Shown here: piece after piece, positions 29,215 through 37,052 of the stretch
Position numbering within the stretch: position 1 is the first letter of the stretch
How the letters are laid out: each line of letters starts with the position of its first letter
Position numbers and translations under genes: made by a program
Source of the DNA: Legionella sp.
GTDB lineage: Bacteria; Pseudomonadota; Gammaproteobacteria; Legionellales; Legionellaceae
Assembly: GCA_013697625.1 (NCBI GenBank)
Contig: JACCWN010000110.1
Span: 1 to 53,819, forward strand
Direction: 5' to 3'
Length of the DNA stretch: 53,819 nucleotides
The notes under the pieces: generated by a model
What the model was told of the DNA's origin: nothing
Databases searched by the model: none
Seen by the model: the letters and a program-made list of their open reading frames with translations, nothing else

Positions 29215-29994
29215 TTAAGTAGTAGTTTCCCATGGGAGTTGCTGATGCTTAACAAAATTCTCAATGCGGGTTTGTACTTGTGGTTGATTTACTAAGCGGT
29301 TGAGTTCTGCTATTGCTGTCGTTTCCATTTCATCTGTGATAATCCACATTTTGCGAAAATATCCCTTTAAATTGGCGACTGTGTCTTCTTGAATACGACA
29401 CACACGTACCGCTATCCGACGCATACTGTCATTAAGATTTTCTGTTAATTCATCAATTAAACCAACTCGGTGAGCCTCATGTGCAATCATTGTTTGCGCA
29501 GTAAGTGTCATTTGATAGGCTTTTTGAAAACCAATGCGTCTAATCAAAAATGGGGTGACACAAGCAGGTAATAAACCCCACAGCACTTCTGATAAACCAA
29601 AAGTTGTGTCTGCCGTGCTTAATACCAAATCACTTGCCGCCACAATACCCACCCCGCCAGCTAAAACTTGCCCATCTAATAATGACACAATGATTTTCGA
29701 GGTGGTGGTGAACCGTTTCAAAAGCGCCATATACTCTCGAAGAAAGGTTACGTTGGTCAAACCATTGTCATCTTTGTTTGTTGTCAACTCTTGAAAGTCC
29801 ATGCCTGTACAAAAAATGCCATTTTCGCCTTGTAAGATGATAAATCGGCAAGAGGAATTACGCTCAGCCTCATCCATCGCTTTTCCAATGTCAGTTATTA
29901 ACTGAGCATTGATGCTATTACGTTGTTCAGGTCTATGAAGCGTCAGCCTTAGGCTATGTGTGGATTCATCCACTTTTAAAGTTTGATAATGCAT
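29215..29994 (-). CDS. Enoyl-CoA hydratase/isomerase family protein, PksH-like (beta-branching ECH1 candidate)
   Basis: Crotonase-fold protein of 259 residues. Visible family features are HRPEQRNSINAQL near residue 20, the oxyanion-hole segment GIFCTGMDFQEL near 60-70, and the second one LDGQVLAGGVGIVAASDL near 105-120, with an acidic residue in LSEVLWGLLP. The FC(T/F)G(M/A)DF pattern resembles the first hydratase (ECH1; PksH/TaX type) of HMG-CoA-synthase-like beta-branching cassettes, which dehydrates an HMG-ACP intermediate. The preceding KS fragment and free ACP support this reading. The other cassette members, an HMGS and a decarboxylating ECH2, are not in this window. AAGG is 8 nt upstream of the ATG. 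Confidence 0.82.
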   Translation of the reverse strand: MHYQTLKVDESTHSLRLTLHRPEQRNSINAQLITDIGKAMDEAERNSSCRFIILQGENGIFCTGMDFQELTTNKDDNGLTNVTFLREYMALLKRFTTTSKIIVSLLDGQVLAGGVGIVAASDLVLSTADTTFGLSEVLWGLLPACVTPFLIRRIGFQKAYQMTLTAQTMIAHEAHRVGLIDELTENLNDSMRRIAVRVCRIQEDTVANLKGYFRKMWIITDEMETTAIAELNRLVNQPQVQTRIENFVKHQQLPWETTT

Positions 29995-30032
29995 GTCTAG
30001 CCTTGTTTATATTTTTAGAATGGAAATAGGTG

Positions 30033-30541
30033 CTAATTGATTTGGTTATCACTTCGAGTAAAAATAATGCTGGTATTGATTCCACCAAAACCAAATGAAT
30101 TACTCATGGCTACGCCAATATTGGCAGCTACGCTGTCTTTAGGTGCAAAGCGACATTCAGTATCTATAGGGGTATCCAAATTTAAATTGCCGTGAACGAA
30201 ATCACCATTCATCTGCAATAAGGTTGCAATCGCTTCGACAATTCCTGCGGACCATAAGCAATGGCCTATTATTCCTTTTGTTGCATTGAGCCATACTTGG
30301 TTGGTCGCATCACCAAATACTGAACGAATCGCCCGGACCTCCACTGCATCACCTAACATTGAAGACGAGCCATGCGTATTTAGATAGTCTATATCCGCGG
30401 GTGTCATCTGCGCCTTACTTAATGCTTGTCGCATAGCGCGACTTTCTCCTTCAGAACGTGAATCGGGAAATCGATTTCCATCTAAAAGCATTGCGCCGCC
30501 CCGAATCTCACCTAACAAATTTTATTGTTTTTTGCACCCAT
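30033..30541 (-). pseudogene. Internally deleted free-standing ketosynthase (PksF-like), C-terminal 40% remains
   Basis: A TTG-initiated ORF (30033-30518, 161 residues) encodes only the C-terminal part of a ketosynthase. It has THGSSSMLGDAVE (the HGTGT region), TKGIIGH (the KxxxGH region) and NSFGFGGINTSIIF at the end. The nucleophile elbow with its Cys/Ser and the whole N-terminal half are missing. Upstream there are only 36 bp before the ACP gene. In them an ATG at 30541 reads MGAKNNKIC and then hits a stop in another frame, as if the original start were fused to the C-terminal part by an out-of-frame deletion. The intact homologue would be the decarboxylating KS that makes acetyl-ACP for beta-branching. 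It is probably non-functional here. Confidence 0.8.
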
Positions 30542-30554
30542 GATATTTCCAAAT

Positions 30555-30800
30555 TTATGCCTTGGCATGAGTTAGAAAAATATCAATTAGACTCGCTATA
30601 TTTTTTGCTTGAGAGAATTCAATCAGAGGAATTTTTAGTTCTAAGCGCGCCATGGTAAGCATAATAATTTCAGCTCTATCAATTGAATTAGCACCCAGTT
30701 GTCGCAAACTTTCTTCAGGTTGTAAAGTGTGTTCGCTCTTAACAGGCAATACTTCCAAAATGCTGGATTTTAGTGCTTGCCATACACCATCGTATATCAT
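30555..30800 (-). CDS. Free-standing acyl carrier protein (AcpK-like)
   Basis: Small protein of 81 residues. I take ATG 30800 (MIYDGVW...) because AAGGA lies 6 nt before it; an upstream ATG at 30842 gives a poorer start. The phosphopantetheine site is Ser39 in LGANSIDRAEI, with Asn in the place of the common Asp, followed by helix II and a helix III with LIEFSQAKNIASL. The fold and length match discrete ACPs of trans-AT clusters that carry acetyl or malonyl units for beta-branching; it could alternatively serve chain initiation, because the PKS has no loading module in view. It is first in the leftward gene series and diverges from the acyltransferase gene. Confidence 0.85.
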   Translation of the reverse strand: MIYDGVWQALKSSILEVLPVKSEHTLQPEESLRQLGANSIDRAEIIMLTMARLELKIPLIEFSQAKNIASLIDIFLTHAKA

Positions 30801-30930
30801 AAATTTTTCCTTAAATATTGGGCCAGAAGAACAAGTCATCATCTTAGCAAAATCATAGTGTTAAGTAAAAGAATCGCATGGTAATATAATGACTAATAAA
30901 AATTGATTTCATAATAAGGAACACATATCC
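30801..30930. promoter_or_regulatory. Divergent promoter region between ACP and acyltransferase genes
   Basis: A 130-bp AT-rich spacer separates the two oppositely directed PKS gene sets. On the plus strand TATAAT lies at 30885-30890, about 40 bp before the acyltransferase ATG, with only a weak -35 (TAAGTA at 30862-30867), and AAGGA precedes the ATG. On the minus strand a TAAGAT box 17 nt after TTTACT is a possible promoter for the ACP-to-PKS direction. This is motif reading only. Confidence 0.5.
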
Positions 30931-31779
30931 ATGCAAGCTTTCATATTTCCCGGACAAGGTTCTCAATTCAAAGGTATGGGTGGGGAATTATTTAACGAGT
31001 TTCCTGAGCTTATCGCCAAAGCAGATACTATTTTAGACTATTCAATTAAAAAACTGTGTTTAGAAGATCCCCATCAACAATTAAATCATACTCAATATAC
31101 CCAGCCAGCCCTTTACACAGTCAATGCATTGACTTATTTCAAAAAAATACAAGATACTAAAATAAAACCAGATTTTGTAGCTGGCCATAGTTTAGGGGAA
31201 TACAATGCACTTTTATCATCTGAGGTATTTGATTTCGAAACCGGACTACAATTAGTAAAAAAACGCGGTGAACTCATGAGCCAAGCTACAGGTGGTGCCA
31301 TGATTGCTGTGGTAGGATTAAAAGTCGCTACAATTAACGATTTATTAATGCACAATGACCTCATGAATGTTGCCATTGCAAATGACAACTCTCACACGCA
31401 AGTCGTGCTCTCTGGTGCAAAAGAGGATATTACACGCGCACATAGGATCTGTGAACAATCCGGCGCGCTCATGGTCGTGCCCTTAAAAGTTAGCGGCGCA
31501 TTTCATTCGCCCTATATGCAGTCTGCTCAACAGCAATTTCAAGCCTTCTTAGATCAATTCCAATTTTCTCCACCTCTTATTCCTGTCATCGCTAATTATA
31601 CGGCACTCCCTTATACCGCTGGTGACGTTCATCAAAATCTAACACAACAAATTACATATCCAGTACGTTGGACAGAAAGTATTGAATATCTACTTAACCA
31701 AAAAGGAATTGAATTTCAAGAAATAGGAGCAGGCACTGTTTTAACCGGTTTGGTTAGACGCATTAAAAATAGCCAGTAA
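30931..31779 (+). CDS. Discrete malonyl-CoA:ACP acyltransferase (trans-AT)
   Basis: FabD-like protein of 282 residues, normal for a free-standing AT. It has FPGQGSQ at 6-12, the nucleophile Ser87 in GHSLG, the carboxylate-binding Arg112 in KKRGELM, and the GAFHSPYM segment with the catalytic His, whose GAFHS form fits malonyl specificity. It ends with the usual EIGAGTVLTGL region. It would load malonyl units onto the ACPs of the AT-less PKS modules. AAGGA lies 10 nt before the ATG. It is first in a plus-strand group of three genes divergent from the PKS. Confidence 0.94.
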   Translation: MQAFIFPGQGSQFKGMGGELFNEFPELIAKADTILDYSIKKLCLEDPHQQLNHTQYTQPALYTVNALTYFKKIQDTKIKPDFVAGHSLGEYNALLSSEVFDFETGLQLVKKRGELMSQATGGAMIAVVGLKVATINDLLMHNDLMNVAIANDNSHTQVVLSGAKEDITRAHRICEQSGALMVVPLKVSGAFHSPYMQSAQQQFQAFLDQFQFSPPLIPVIANYTALPYTAGDVHQNLTQQITYPVRWTESIEYLLNQKGIEFQEIGAGTVLTGLVRRIKNSQ

Positions 31780-31817
31780 ACGCTCTGCACCTCATGCAGT
31801 TTTATTATTCATCTTAA

Positions 31818-32786
31818 ATGAAATATATTATGCCAAAACCCATTGTTTTTATGTTTTCAGGTCAAGGGTCTCATTACTATCAAATGGGCCGGGAATTGTT
31901 TGAGCAACTGCCTTTGTTTAAATATTGGTTAATAGAAGCAGATACTATCTACAAAGATATAACGGGCTTGTCTATTCTTAAAGTACTCTATGATGAAGGC
32001 CACAAAAAATCTTCACCCTTTACTAGAACACTGTTTACCCATCCAGCTATTTATATGGTTCAGTACGCACTTGGACAATTACTAATAGAACAAGGCATTC
32101 GACCGGATTACACACTAGGCACAAGTTTAGGTGAATTTACTGCAGCTGTTTTTGCGGGCATTTTGACTTTTGAAACTGCCTTGATTGCTATCATAAAGCA
32201 AGCACAAATTATAGAAGAGCGTTGTGGAACAGGAAGTATGCTTGCTATCCTTGCTTCTCCCGAGCTTTACTATAGCAATCCATTTATCCAGGCAACAACT
32301 GAGCTTGCAGCTTTAAATTTTGATTCTCATTTTATTGTCAGTGGCAGTGATCTAAATTTAACAGCATTGGAAAGGTATCTGGCTTCTCAAAACATCAATT
32401 ATCAGCGATTAGCTGTCAGTCACGGGTTTCATTCTTCGCTCATAGATGCCGCGGCTTCTGATTATCAGTATTTCATTAGTCAACTATCCTTACATGTTTC
32501 ATCTACTCCTTTCATTTCCTGTGCATACCCTGAGCAAGTTAAAATGTCCTCACCCATTCATTTTTGGAATTGCATACGGTTACCCATTCAATTTAAAGCA
32601 ACTTTAGAACATTTGGAAAAAAATGATGATTATTATTACTTGGATGTTGGGCCATCGGGAACACTTGCCACATTTGTTCAATATAATTTAAAAAATTCTT
32701 CTTCACAATCATTTAGGCTAATCACTCCCTATGGCGATGAGGCAAACAATTGTATGAAAATCATCGAGTATTTTACTGCATGCTGA
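31818..32786 (+). CDS. AT-like acyl hydrolase (PksD/PedC type) of the trans-AT PKS
   Basis: A second AT-fold protein, 322 residues, with FSGQGSHYYQMG and nucleophile Ser103 in GTSLGEF (His of GHSLG changed to Thr). A catalytic His lies in VSHGFHSSL. At the place of the arginine that holds the malonyl carboxylate in the neighbouring AT there is no arginine (Gln129 by my alignment). Loss of that residue is expected for the acyl hydrolases that clear stalled chains in trans-AT systems, so I prefer that role over a second malonyl transferase; transfer of an uncarboxylated acyl group is an alternative. ATG at 31830 is another possible start; neither has a clear Shine-Dalgarno sequence. Its stop overlaps the next start. 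Confidence 0.85.
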   Translation: MKYIMPKPIVFMFSGQGSHYYQMGRELFEQLPLFKYWLIEADTIYKDITGLSILKVLYDEGHKKSSPFTRTLFTHPAIYMVQYALGQLLIEQGIRPDYTLGTSLGEFTAAVFAGILTFETALIAIIKQAQIIEERCGTGSMLAILASPELYYSNPFIQATTELAALNFDSHFIVSGSDLNLTALERYLASQNINYQRLAVSHGFHSSLIDAAASDYQYFISQLSLHVSSTPFISCAYPEQVKMSSPIHFWNCIRLPIQFKATLEHLEKNDDYYYLDVGPSGTLATFVQYNLKNSSSQSFRLITPYGDEANNCMKIIEYFTAC

Positions 32787-33451
32787 CTCAAATTCATCCT
32801 ATAAAAGTATGTAAGTTACATTTCAAAAATTATTGCTATCTCCTTATACATAAGGAAACCAAAGAGGCACTTTTGATTGATCCAGCTTGGGAGATTGATA
32901 CAATTGAACAGGCGCTAAAACTACATCGCGTGAAGCTTGTAGCAATATTACTTACCCATCACCATTTCGATCATATTAATTTAGCAGAGCCCTTTGCTCG
33001 TCTATATAACATACCAGTCTTAATCTCAAGAATAGAGAGCACTTACTATAATTTTTCATGCATGAATTTATTACAGATTGAACCATTTAAAAGGGTAGAA
33101 TATGGCCACATAAGCATCATGCCTCTTTTAACACCAGGGCATACACAAGGGGGACTCTGTTATTGGATAGATGATGTACTTGTTACTGGAGATACTTTAT
33201 TTATAGAAGGTTGTGGTGTCTGTACTGGTAAGGGTGGTGACCCAAATGCTATGTTTGAGAGTCTTTCTTATCTGAAAGCTATTATTCCTCCTGAAACAAA
33301 GATTTATCCAGGACACTCTTTTGGACAAGAGCCGGGGAAAAAATTTTCTGATGTATTACAGAATAATATTTATTTACAATTTGAACGGCGTGAAGATTTC
33401 ATAGCTTTTCGTATGCGTAGTAATCAAAAAGGATTGTTGGCTTTTATCTAA
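32780..33451 (+). CDS. Metallo-beta-lactamase-fold hydrolase, PksB/BaeB-like
   Basis: I take the start at ATG 32780, which overlaps the upstream stop (ATGCTGA) and removes ten poor residues from the longest ORF; the protein then has 223 residues. Metal ligands are visible as THHHFDH (H60, H62, D64, H65), a later His in TPGHTQGG, an Asp in VTGDTLF, and IYPGHSFG. This is the glyoxalase II-type arrangement. Homologues in trans-AT clusters (BaeB) hydrolyse acyl-ACP thioesters and are thought to edit chains. It is the last gene of the AT-hydrolase-hydrolase trio and ends convergently, overlapping the next gene by 4 bp. Confidence 0.9.
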   Translation: MLTQIHPIKVCKLHFKNYCYLLIHKETKEALLIDPAWEIDTIEQALKLHRVKLVAILLTHHHFDHINLAEPFARLYNIPVLISRIESTYYNFSCMNLLQIEPFKRVEYGHISIMPLLTPGHTQGGLCYWIDDVLVTGDTLFIEGCGVCTGKGGDPNAMFESLSYLKAIIPPETKIYPGHSFGQEPGKKFSDVLQNNIYLQFERREDFIAFRMRSNQKGLLAFI

Positions 33452-34662
33452 TGCGGATTGGAATACTGGGGGCTGGATTTAAACATACGAAAAACCAGCA
33501 TGGATAATAAGGCTACCATGATGAAAGCGATTGCAATAGGTAATTGATTGTCGCCTTGAACTAGGGCAATTGAACTACTAGATAGTGCACCACCTAATAT
33601 TTGGATAAAACCAAATAAAGCGCCTGCCATACCTGCGATTTTTGGAAAAGGCGTTAATGCTCCCGCAGAGGAATTTGGAAATACTAAGCTTGCTCCCATC
33701 ATAAAGAGAATGATAGGGGCTATAATGACAACAGTATTGATATACCCTAAAAGATAAAAAAACAACATAAATCCACCGGCACTGAGTTGACAAAAGAAAC
33801 CATGCTCCATCATCTTATGAATTCCAAACCTTGTTACAAGTTTTGCATTTAGGAATGCTCCCACAATAAAGCCAATTCCAGAAAGAATATAAAGCCAACC
33901 AAATTGTACGGGGCTTAAACCCACTTTTTCCTGCAACACAATTGGGCCTGCCGTAAGCCAGGCGGTAATTCCTGCATATGTGAATAAAGGGCACAGTGCA
34001 AATTTCAAAAAGATAGAGCTTTTGAGTAAAGTTTTTGCATTCATGACTATGACTTTAAATTTATAATTGGTTAGGTGATGATGTTGACTTGTCTCTGGGA
34101 CCTTGAAATAAAAAGAACACAGGATGAATAATCCATACAAACCAAGAAATAAAAAATTAAATCTCCAACCTGCGTAATGCTGAATATATCCACCAATTAC
34201 AGGCGCCGTAGATAAAATAAACACACTGGATACAGCTAAATAAGAATTGTAAATTGCTAATGTTTCTTTTTCAAAAAGATCTCTTAATATAGGACGAGCC
34301 AATGCATTTGCTGCCCCAACACCCAGTCCTTGAAGAAGTCGTCCAAGATATAATAGATAAATATTTGGAGAGAACCAACACAGTAGACCACCAATAAAAT
34401 TAATGAATAGCCCGGTTAATAAGGGAACTCGTCTGCCAACAGCATCGGACCATGGACCGTATATTAATTGCGATACACAAAAACCTGATAAATAAATAGC
34501 GATAGTAAATTGAATCCAGGATATATTAACACCCAAACTTTTCGCCATACTGGGTAAAGAAGGTAGATATAAATCTGTTGTTACCTGTCCTAAAGAAGAA
34601 ATCAACAAAATAATGGCTAAGCTTACCAACTTGTTATATTTTGATTTTTTATTTAATTCCAT
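33448..34662 (-). CDS. MFS drug exporter, Bcr/CflA family
   Basis: Membrane protein of 404 residues with about 12 hydrophobic segments. The first loop signature (GPWSDAVGRR) after helix 2, the DLYLPSLP stretch near residue 30 and the GRLLQGLGVG stretch in helix 4 are typical of Bcr/CflA drug:proton antiporters. It is adjacent to, and convergent with, the PksB-like gene. It could export the polyketide or give self-resistance; that is inference from position. The start lacks a strong ribosome binding site. Confidence 0.9.
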   Translation of the reverse strand: MELNKKSKYNKLVSLAIILLISSLGQVTTDLYLPSLPSMAKSLGVNISWIQFTIAIYLSGFCVSQLIYGPWSDAVGRRVPLLTGLFINFIGGLLCWFSPNIYLLYLGRLLQGLGVGAANALARPILRDLFEKETLAIYNSYLAVSSVFILSTAPVIGGYIQHYAGWRFNFLFLGLYGLFILCSFYFKVPETSQHHHLTNYKFKVIVMNAKTLLKSSIFLKFALCPLFTYAGITAWLTAGPIVLQEKVGLSPVQFGWLYILSGIGFIVGAFLNAKLVTRFGIHKMMEHGFFCQLSAGGFMLFFYLLGYINTVVIIAPIILFMMGASLVFPNSSAGALTPFPKIAGMAGALFGFIQILGGALSSSSIALVQGDNQLPIAIAFIMVALLSMLVFRMFKSSPQYSNPH

Positions 34663-34781
34663 ATATTTGGCTACTTTTGATGCACTCGTGATCGATAGGA
34701 TAACTGAATTATAAAATTATGGTATAGCTAATTGGACGAGAGAGAGTAATTAAATAAGTTTAACTCACCTTAGGAAATATA

Positions 34782-35138
34782 ATGAAAAATTTGTCAGTAC
34801 TTTATACAAAATCGGATAATAAATCGTATTTTAAAGACATTGATCCAGGTATTGAACTAGATCAACCTCTAGGAGCTTATTCAAAGAAATACCCTTCCAC
34901 AGGGATGAGATTTCGTACTTTCAAGTCTGGTCTTGAATACAATTGGCACAATGCTCCACAGCCTCAATACATAATTTACTTAGATGGTGAAGTTGAAGTA
35001 GAAGCAAGTGGTGGCGAGAAAAGAGTTTTTCAAGCAGGTGATATTCTATTTGCTACCGATCTCCTTGGTGAGGGACATATCACTAGAACTTTGACTGATG
35101 GCAATTCTATTATTATTACCACTCAAGAGGATAAATAA
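34782..35138 (+). CDS. Small cupin-domain protein
   Basis: Single-domain cupin of 118 residues. Near the middle it reads YNWHNAPQPQYIIYLDGEVEVEASGG, the first cupin motif in relaxed form, followed by a hydrophobic strand pattern and FQAGDILFATDLLGEGHITR, the second motif with a His. The metal ligands are only partly conserved (His in WHN, Gln in PQPQ, His in GHI), so enzymatic activity is uncertain. Relatives are stress-related or sugar-binding cupins. AGGA precedes the ATG by 7 nt. It stands alone between the MFS gene and the inverted duplication. Confidence 0.7.
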   Translation: MKNLSVLYTKSDNKSYFKDIDPGIELDQPLGAYSKKYPSTGMRFRTFKSGLEYNWHNAPQPQYIIYLDGEVEVEASGGEKRVFQAGDILFATDLLGEGHITRTLTDGNSIIITTQEDK

Positions 35139-35161
35139 ACTAACCTCACTTTTCAAATTCA

Positions 35162-35407
35162 TTAAAGATCGATAGCATTAGCAAAACCAGAACTGCTTTC
35201 TTTCAAAGCAAAACCCTTTGACGCTGATTTGGGGGGGATAGGTGAGACAAACGTTGGCTTATAATAACCAATGTCAATATTGGATGGCAAAATCTGCAGG
35301 GCTGTTCCATCTAAATAAAATTTTGTTTGAGCACAGGTGTTAAATTGAGGCACGGAGCAGCTCCCTTCTCCCTTTCCTAAGTATTTATCAAGAATTTTTG
35401 TAGTCAT
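35162..35407 (-). CDS. Small hypothetical ORF in the left arm of an inverted duplication
   Basis: From ATG 35407 the ORF encodes 81 residues. Residues about 10-55 are nearly the same as the first 40 residues of the oppositely oriented gene at 35502-36500 (both contain TKFYLDGTALQILP and NIDIGYYKPTFVS). The last 25 residues (PIPPKSASKGFALKESSSGF) are not in that gene. It is most simply a displaced copy of the 5' end of the neighbour joined to another tail. Whether it is expressed is unknown. Confidence 0.4.
   Translation of the reverse strand: MTTKILDKYLGKGEGSCSVPQFNTCAQTKFYLDGTALQILPSNIDIGYYKPTFVSPIPPKSASKGFALKESSSGFANAIDL
35242..35381. repeat. Left arm of 139-bp inverted duplication
   Basis: This arm is the reverse complement of 35475-35613 with about ten mismatches over 139 positions and no gaps by hand alignment (about 93% identity). 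The outer end is GTGAGACAAACG and the inner end is the half-hairpin TCCCTTTCCTAA. The arms are separated by about 93 bp. Confidence 0.9.
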
Positions 35408-35466
35408 TTCCAATTCTAAAATTATTCGAGAAAGTGCCACTCGATAAGAAACCCTCATCCCCAACC

Positions 35467-35490
35467 CTTCTCCCTTAGGAAAGGGAGAAG
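35467..35490. repeat. REP-like palindrome (CTTCTCCC...GGGAGAAG)
   Basis: A perfect stem around TTAGGAA, preceded by CCCTCATCCCCAACC, resembles a widespread family of proteobacterial intergenic palindromes. It lies at the inner end of the right arm of the inverted duplication, and half of it is also copied in the left arm. Confidence 0.6.
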
Positions 35491-35613
35491 GGAGCCTCTC
35501 CGTGCCTCATTTTATAACCTGTGCTCATACAAAATTCTATTTAGATGGAACAGCCCTGCAGATTTTACCATACAATATTGACATTGGTTATTATAAGCCT
35601 ACGTTTGTCTCAC
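35475..35613. repeat. Right arm of 139-bp inverted duplication
   Basis: This is the counterpart of 35242-35381. It spans the apparent start of the 332-residue ORF, so the 5' end of that gene is part of the repeat. The reading frame stays open upstream of the GTG through the palindrome, which suggests the original N-terminus has been disturbed. Confidence 0.9.
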
Positions 35614-36500
35614 ATGATTCGTCTCTCTTTATTACGAGCATAACGAAGTTTTTTATTGATCATGGTGCCGATTTAAAGGACAATTGTTTAATTATCAGCT
35701 ACCCAAGGTGTCCAATGAAAGAAAAATTGCAGCAGTTAGAAAGCAGAGGCTATAAATTAATTGGAGACCTACCAGATGGAAGATGCACTTACAATAATGC
35801 ACGGCTTTCTTATTTTTTATTCACCAAGGGTTATGAATATTATTTATGTCATGGACAATTTTTATCAGACAGCGTGAATATCTCATTTGATGAGAATAAT
35901 GAACCGATGGGACCGGTTTTGAAATCGCTTGGTCAGATTTTCAGTAAAATCACAGATAAAAATTTAATCTTTACCCTTGTGCATGTGAAGCCAGTAATGG
36001 GTTACCCAGAGCCTCAAAGAATCATGCTATTTAATCAAGCTACTCAATCTGGGCATAAAGCCTTACTTGGGCCTTATTTTGCTTATCCAAATAAAACACA
36101 ATCTAGGGTGGGTGGAGAAATTTATTTTAAAAATGGTAAACTAATCTTATTAACTAGAAAATCGGGAACGCTACAAAACAACTGTGAAGAATTTTTAAAC
36201 TCCACGGTACCTGTATTGGGTCTTTTAAGTAAAAAAGTCTATTTTTCAAAAGTTACAGATGAAGAAGTAGAGGCAGAACTAATAATAAGGCAGCAAATGC
36301 TGGACTTGCAGGAGCCTTATTTTAGTATAGCTGGTTCTGAAGCAAAACCAATGGCTGATGAAAAAGCATTTTTCACCACTGCACATTCACCTGTTAAAAG
36401 AAGTCAAGCTTTTACTCTGTTTGACGCACCTCGATATACGGTTACACCTCCTAAACGAAAACTTAATATAGAGATGCGGATGGAATGTTTTACACCTTAA
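35502..36500 (+). CDS. Hypothetical protein, 332 residues, possibly with disturbed 5' end
   Basis: No family is recognised. The ORF begins at a GTG inside the right arm of the inverted duplication, without a convincing ribosome binding site. The visible protein is globular with mixed alpha/beta pattern, has cysteines at residues 7, 42, 50 and 74, and ends in a basic, Pro/Thr-rich tail. The copy of its 5' end in the opposite arm extends further N-terminally (MTTKILDKYLG...), hinting that the present gene lost its original start. Legionella-type hypothetical or effector is possible by context only. Confidence 0.6.
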   Translation: MPHFITCAHTKFYLDGTALQILPYNIDIGYYKPTFVSHDSSLFITSITKFFIDHGADLKDNCLIISYPRCPMKEKLQQLESRGYKLIGDLPDGRCTYNNARLSYFLFTKGYEYYLCHGQFLSDSVNISFDENNEPMGPVLKSLGQIFSKITDKNLIFTLVHVKPVMGYPEPQRIMLFNQATQSGHKALLGPYFAYPNKTQSRVGGEIYFKNGKLILLTRKSGTLQNNCEEFLNSTVPVLGLLSKKVYFSKVTDEEVEAELIIRQQMLDLQEPYFSIAGSEAKPMADEKAFFTTAHSPVKRSQAFTLFDAPRYTVTPPKRKLNIEMRMECFTP

Positions 36501-36568
36501 TATCAGTATGAAGACTGAGACAAAGAGCAATAAATGATAGAATCATAATTTGGCTTCCAAAGAACTCT

Positions 36569-36757
36569 CTAAAGCTTGGTCTTTCTGTAAGGGTTTATTC
36601 CTTCTTTGGTTTTTGGGATTGAGTTTAAATAGAGCGTTTGAGGTGTGCTTGATTGTCCTTCGAGTGATTGTACTTCATTAGAATGCTTAATTTCGAATAG
36701 ATCTTTAACCGCTACTTCGCTTTCCTTAAGCATAGTCGATGGGGTTGGTTCAGGCAT
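36569..36757 (-). CDS. Possible small hypothetical protein (62 residues)
   Basis: AGGA lies 6 nt upstream of the ATG. The polar peptide begins MPEPTPSTMLKESEVAV and is hydrophilic throughout, with no membrane segment or known motif. It occupies part of an otherwise gene-free 550-bp stretch (36501-37052). Apart from this ORF I see nothing firm in that stretch. It may be a gene remnant. Confidence 0.35.
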   Translation of the reverse strand: MPEPTPSTMLKESEVAVKDLFEIKHSNEVQSLEGQSSTPQTLYLNSIPKTKEGINPYRKTKL

Positions 36758-37052
36758 GTTGAATCCTGATGTTTAGAAAGTATTCATGATTATACTCAAT
36801 TCAAAATGATTTAAATTTGGATTATGAAGAATTTACAGAATTTTTTCAATTTCCGTGAGCAGGGGTAAAAACTCTGTATATCTAGTAATCACAGTCAACA
36901 ATACTCTTGAATCACAACATGCGCTTGCAATAACACCCTACTGGATGATATTTTATGACCATATTACTGTTAACACATATCACCACACAGGAAACTAACA
37001 GCGCATCCCGCTTAACCCTTACTAGATACACTCCATAAAAGCAGGAGGTTAG

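Noticed and set aside
32750..32779. Longer N-terminus for the PksB-like hydrolase
   Set aside because: The extra ten residues do not resemble the family, and the ATG at 32780 overlaps the upstream stop in the way coupled genes do.
36501..37052. preQ1 riboswitch upstream of queF
   Set aside because: I could not find the short pseudoknot pattern of preQ1-I or the larger preQ1-II layout; only a strong ribosome binding site is seen.
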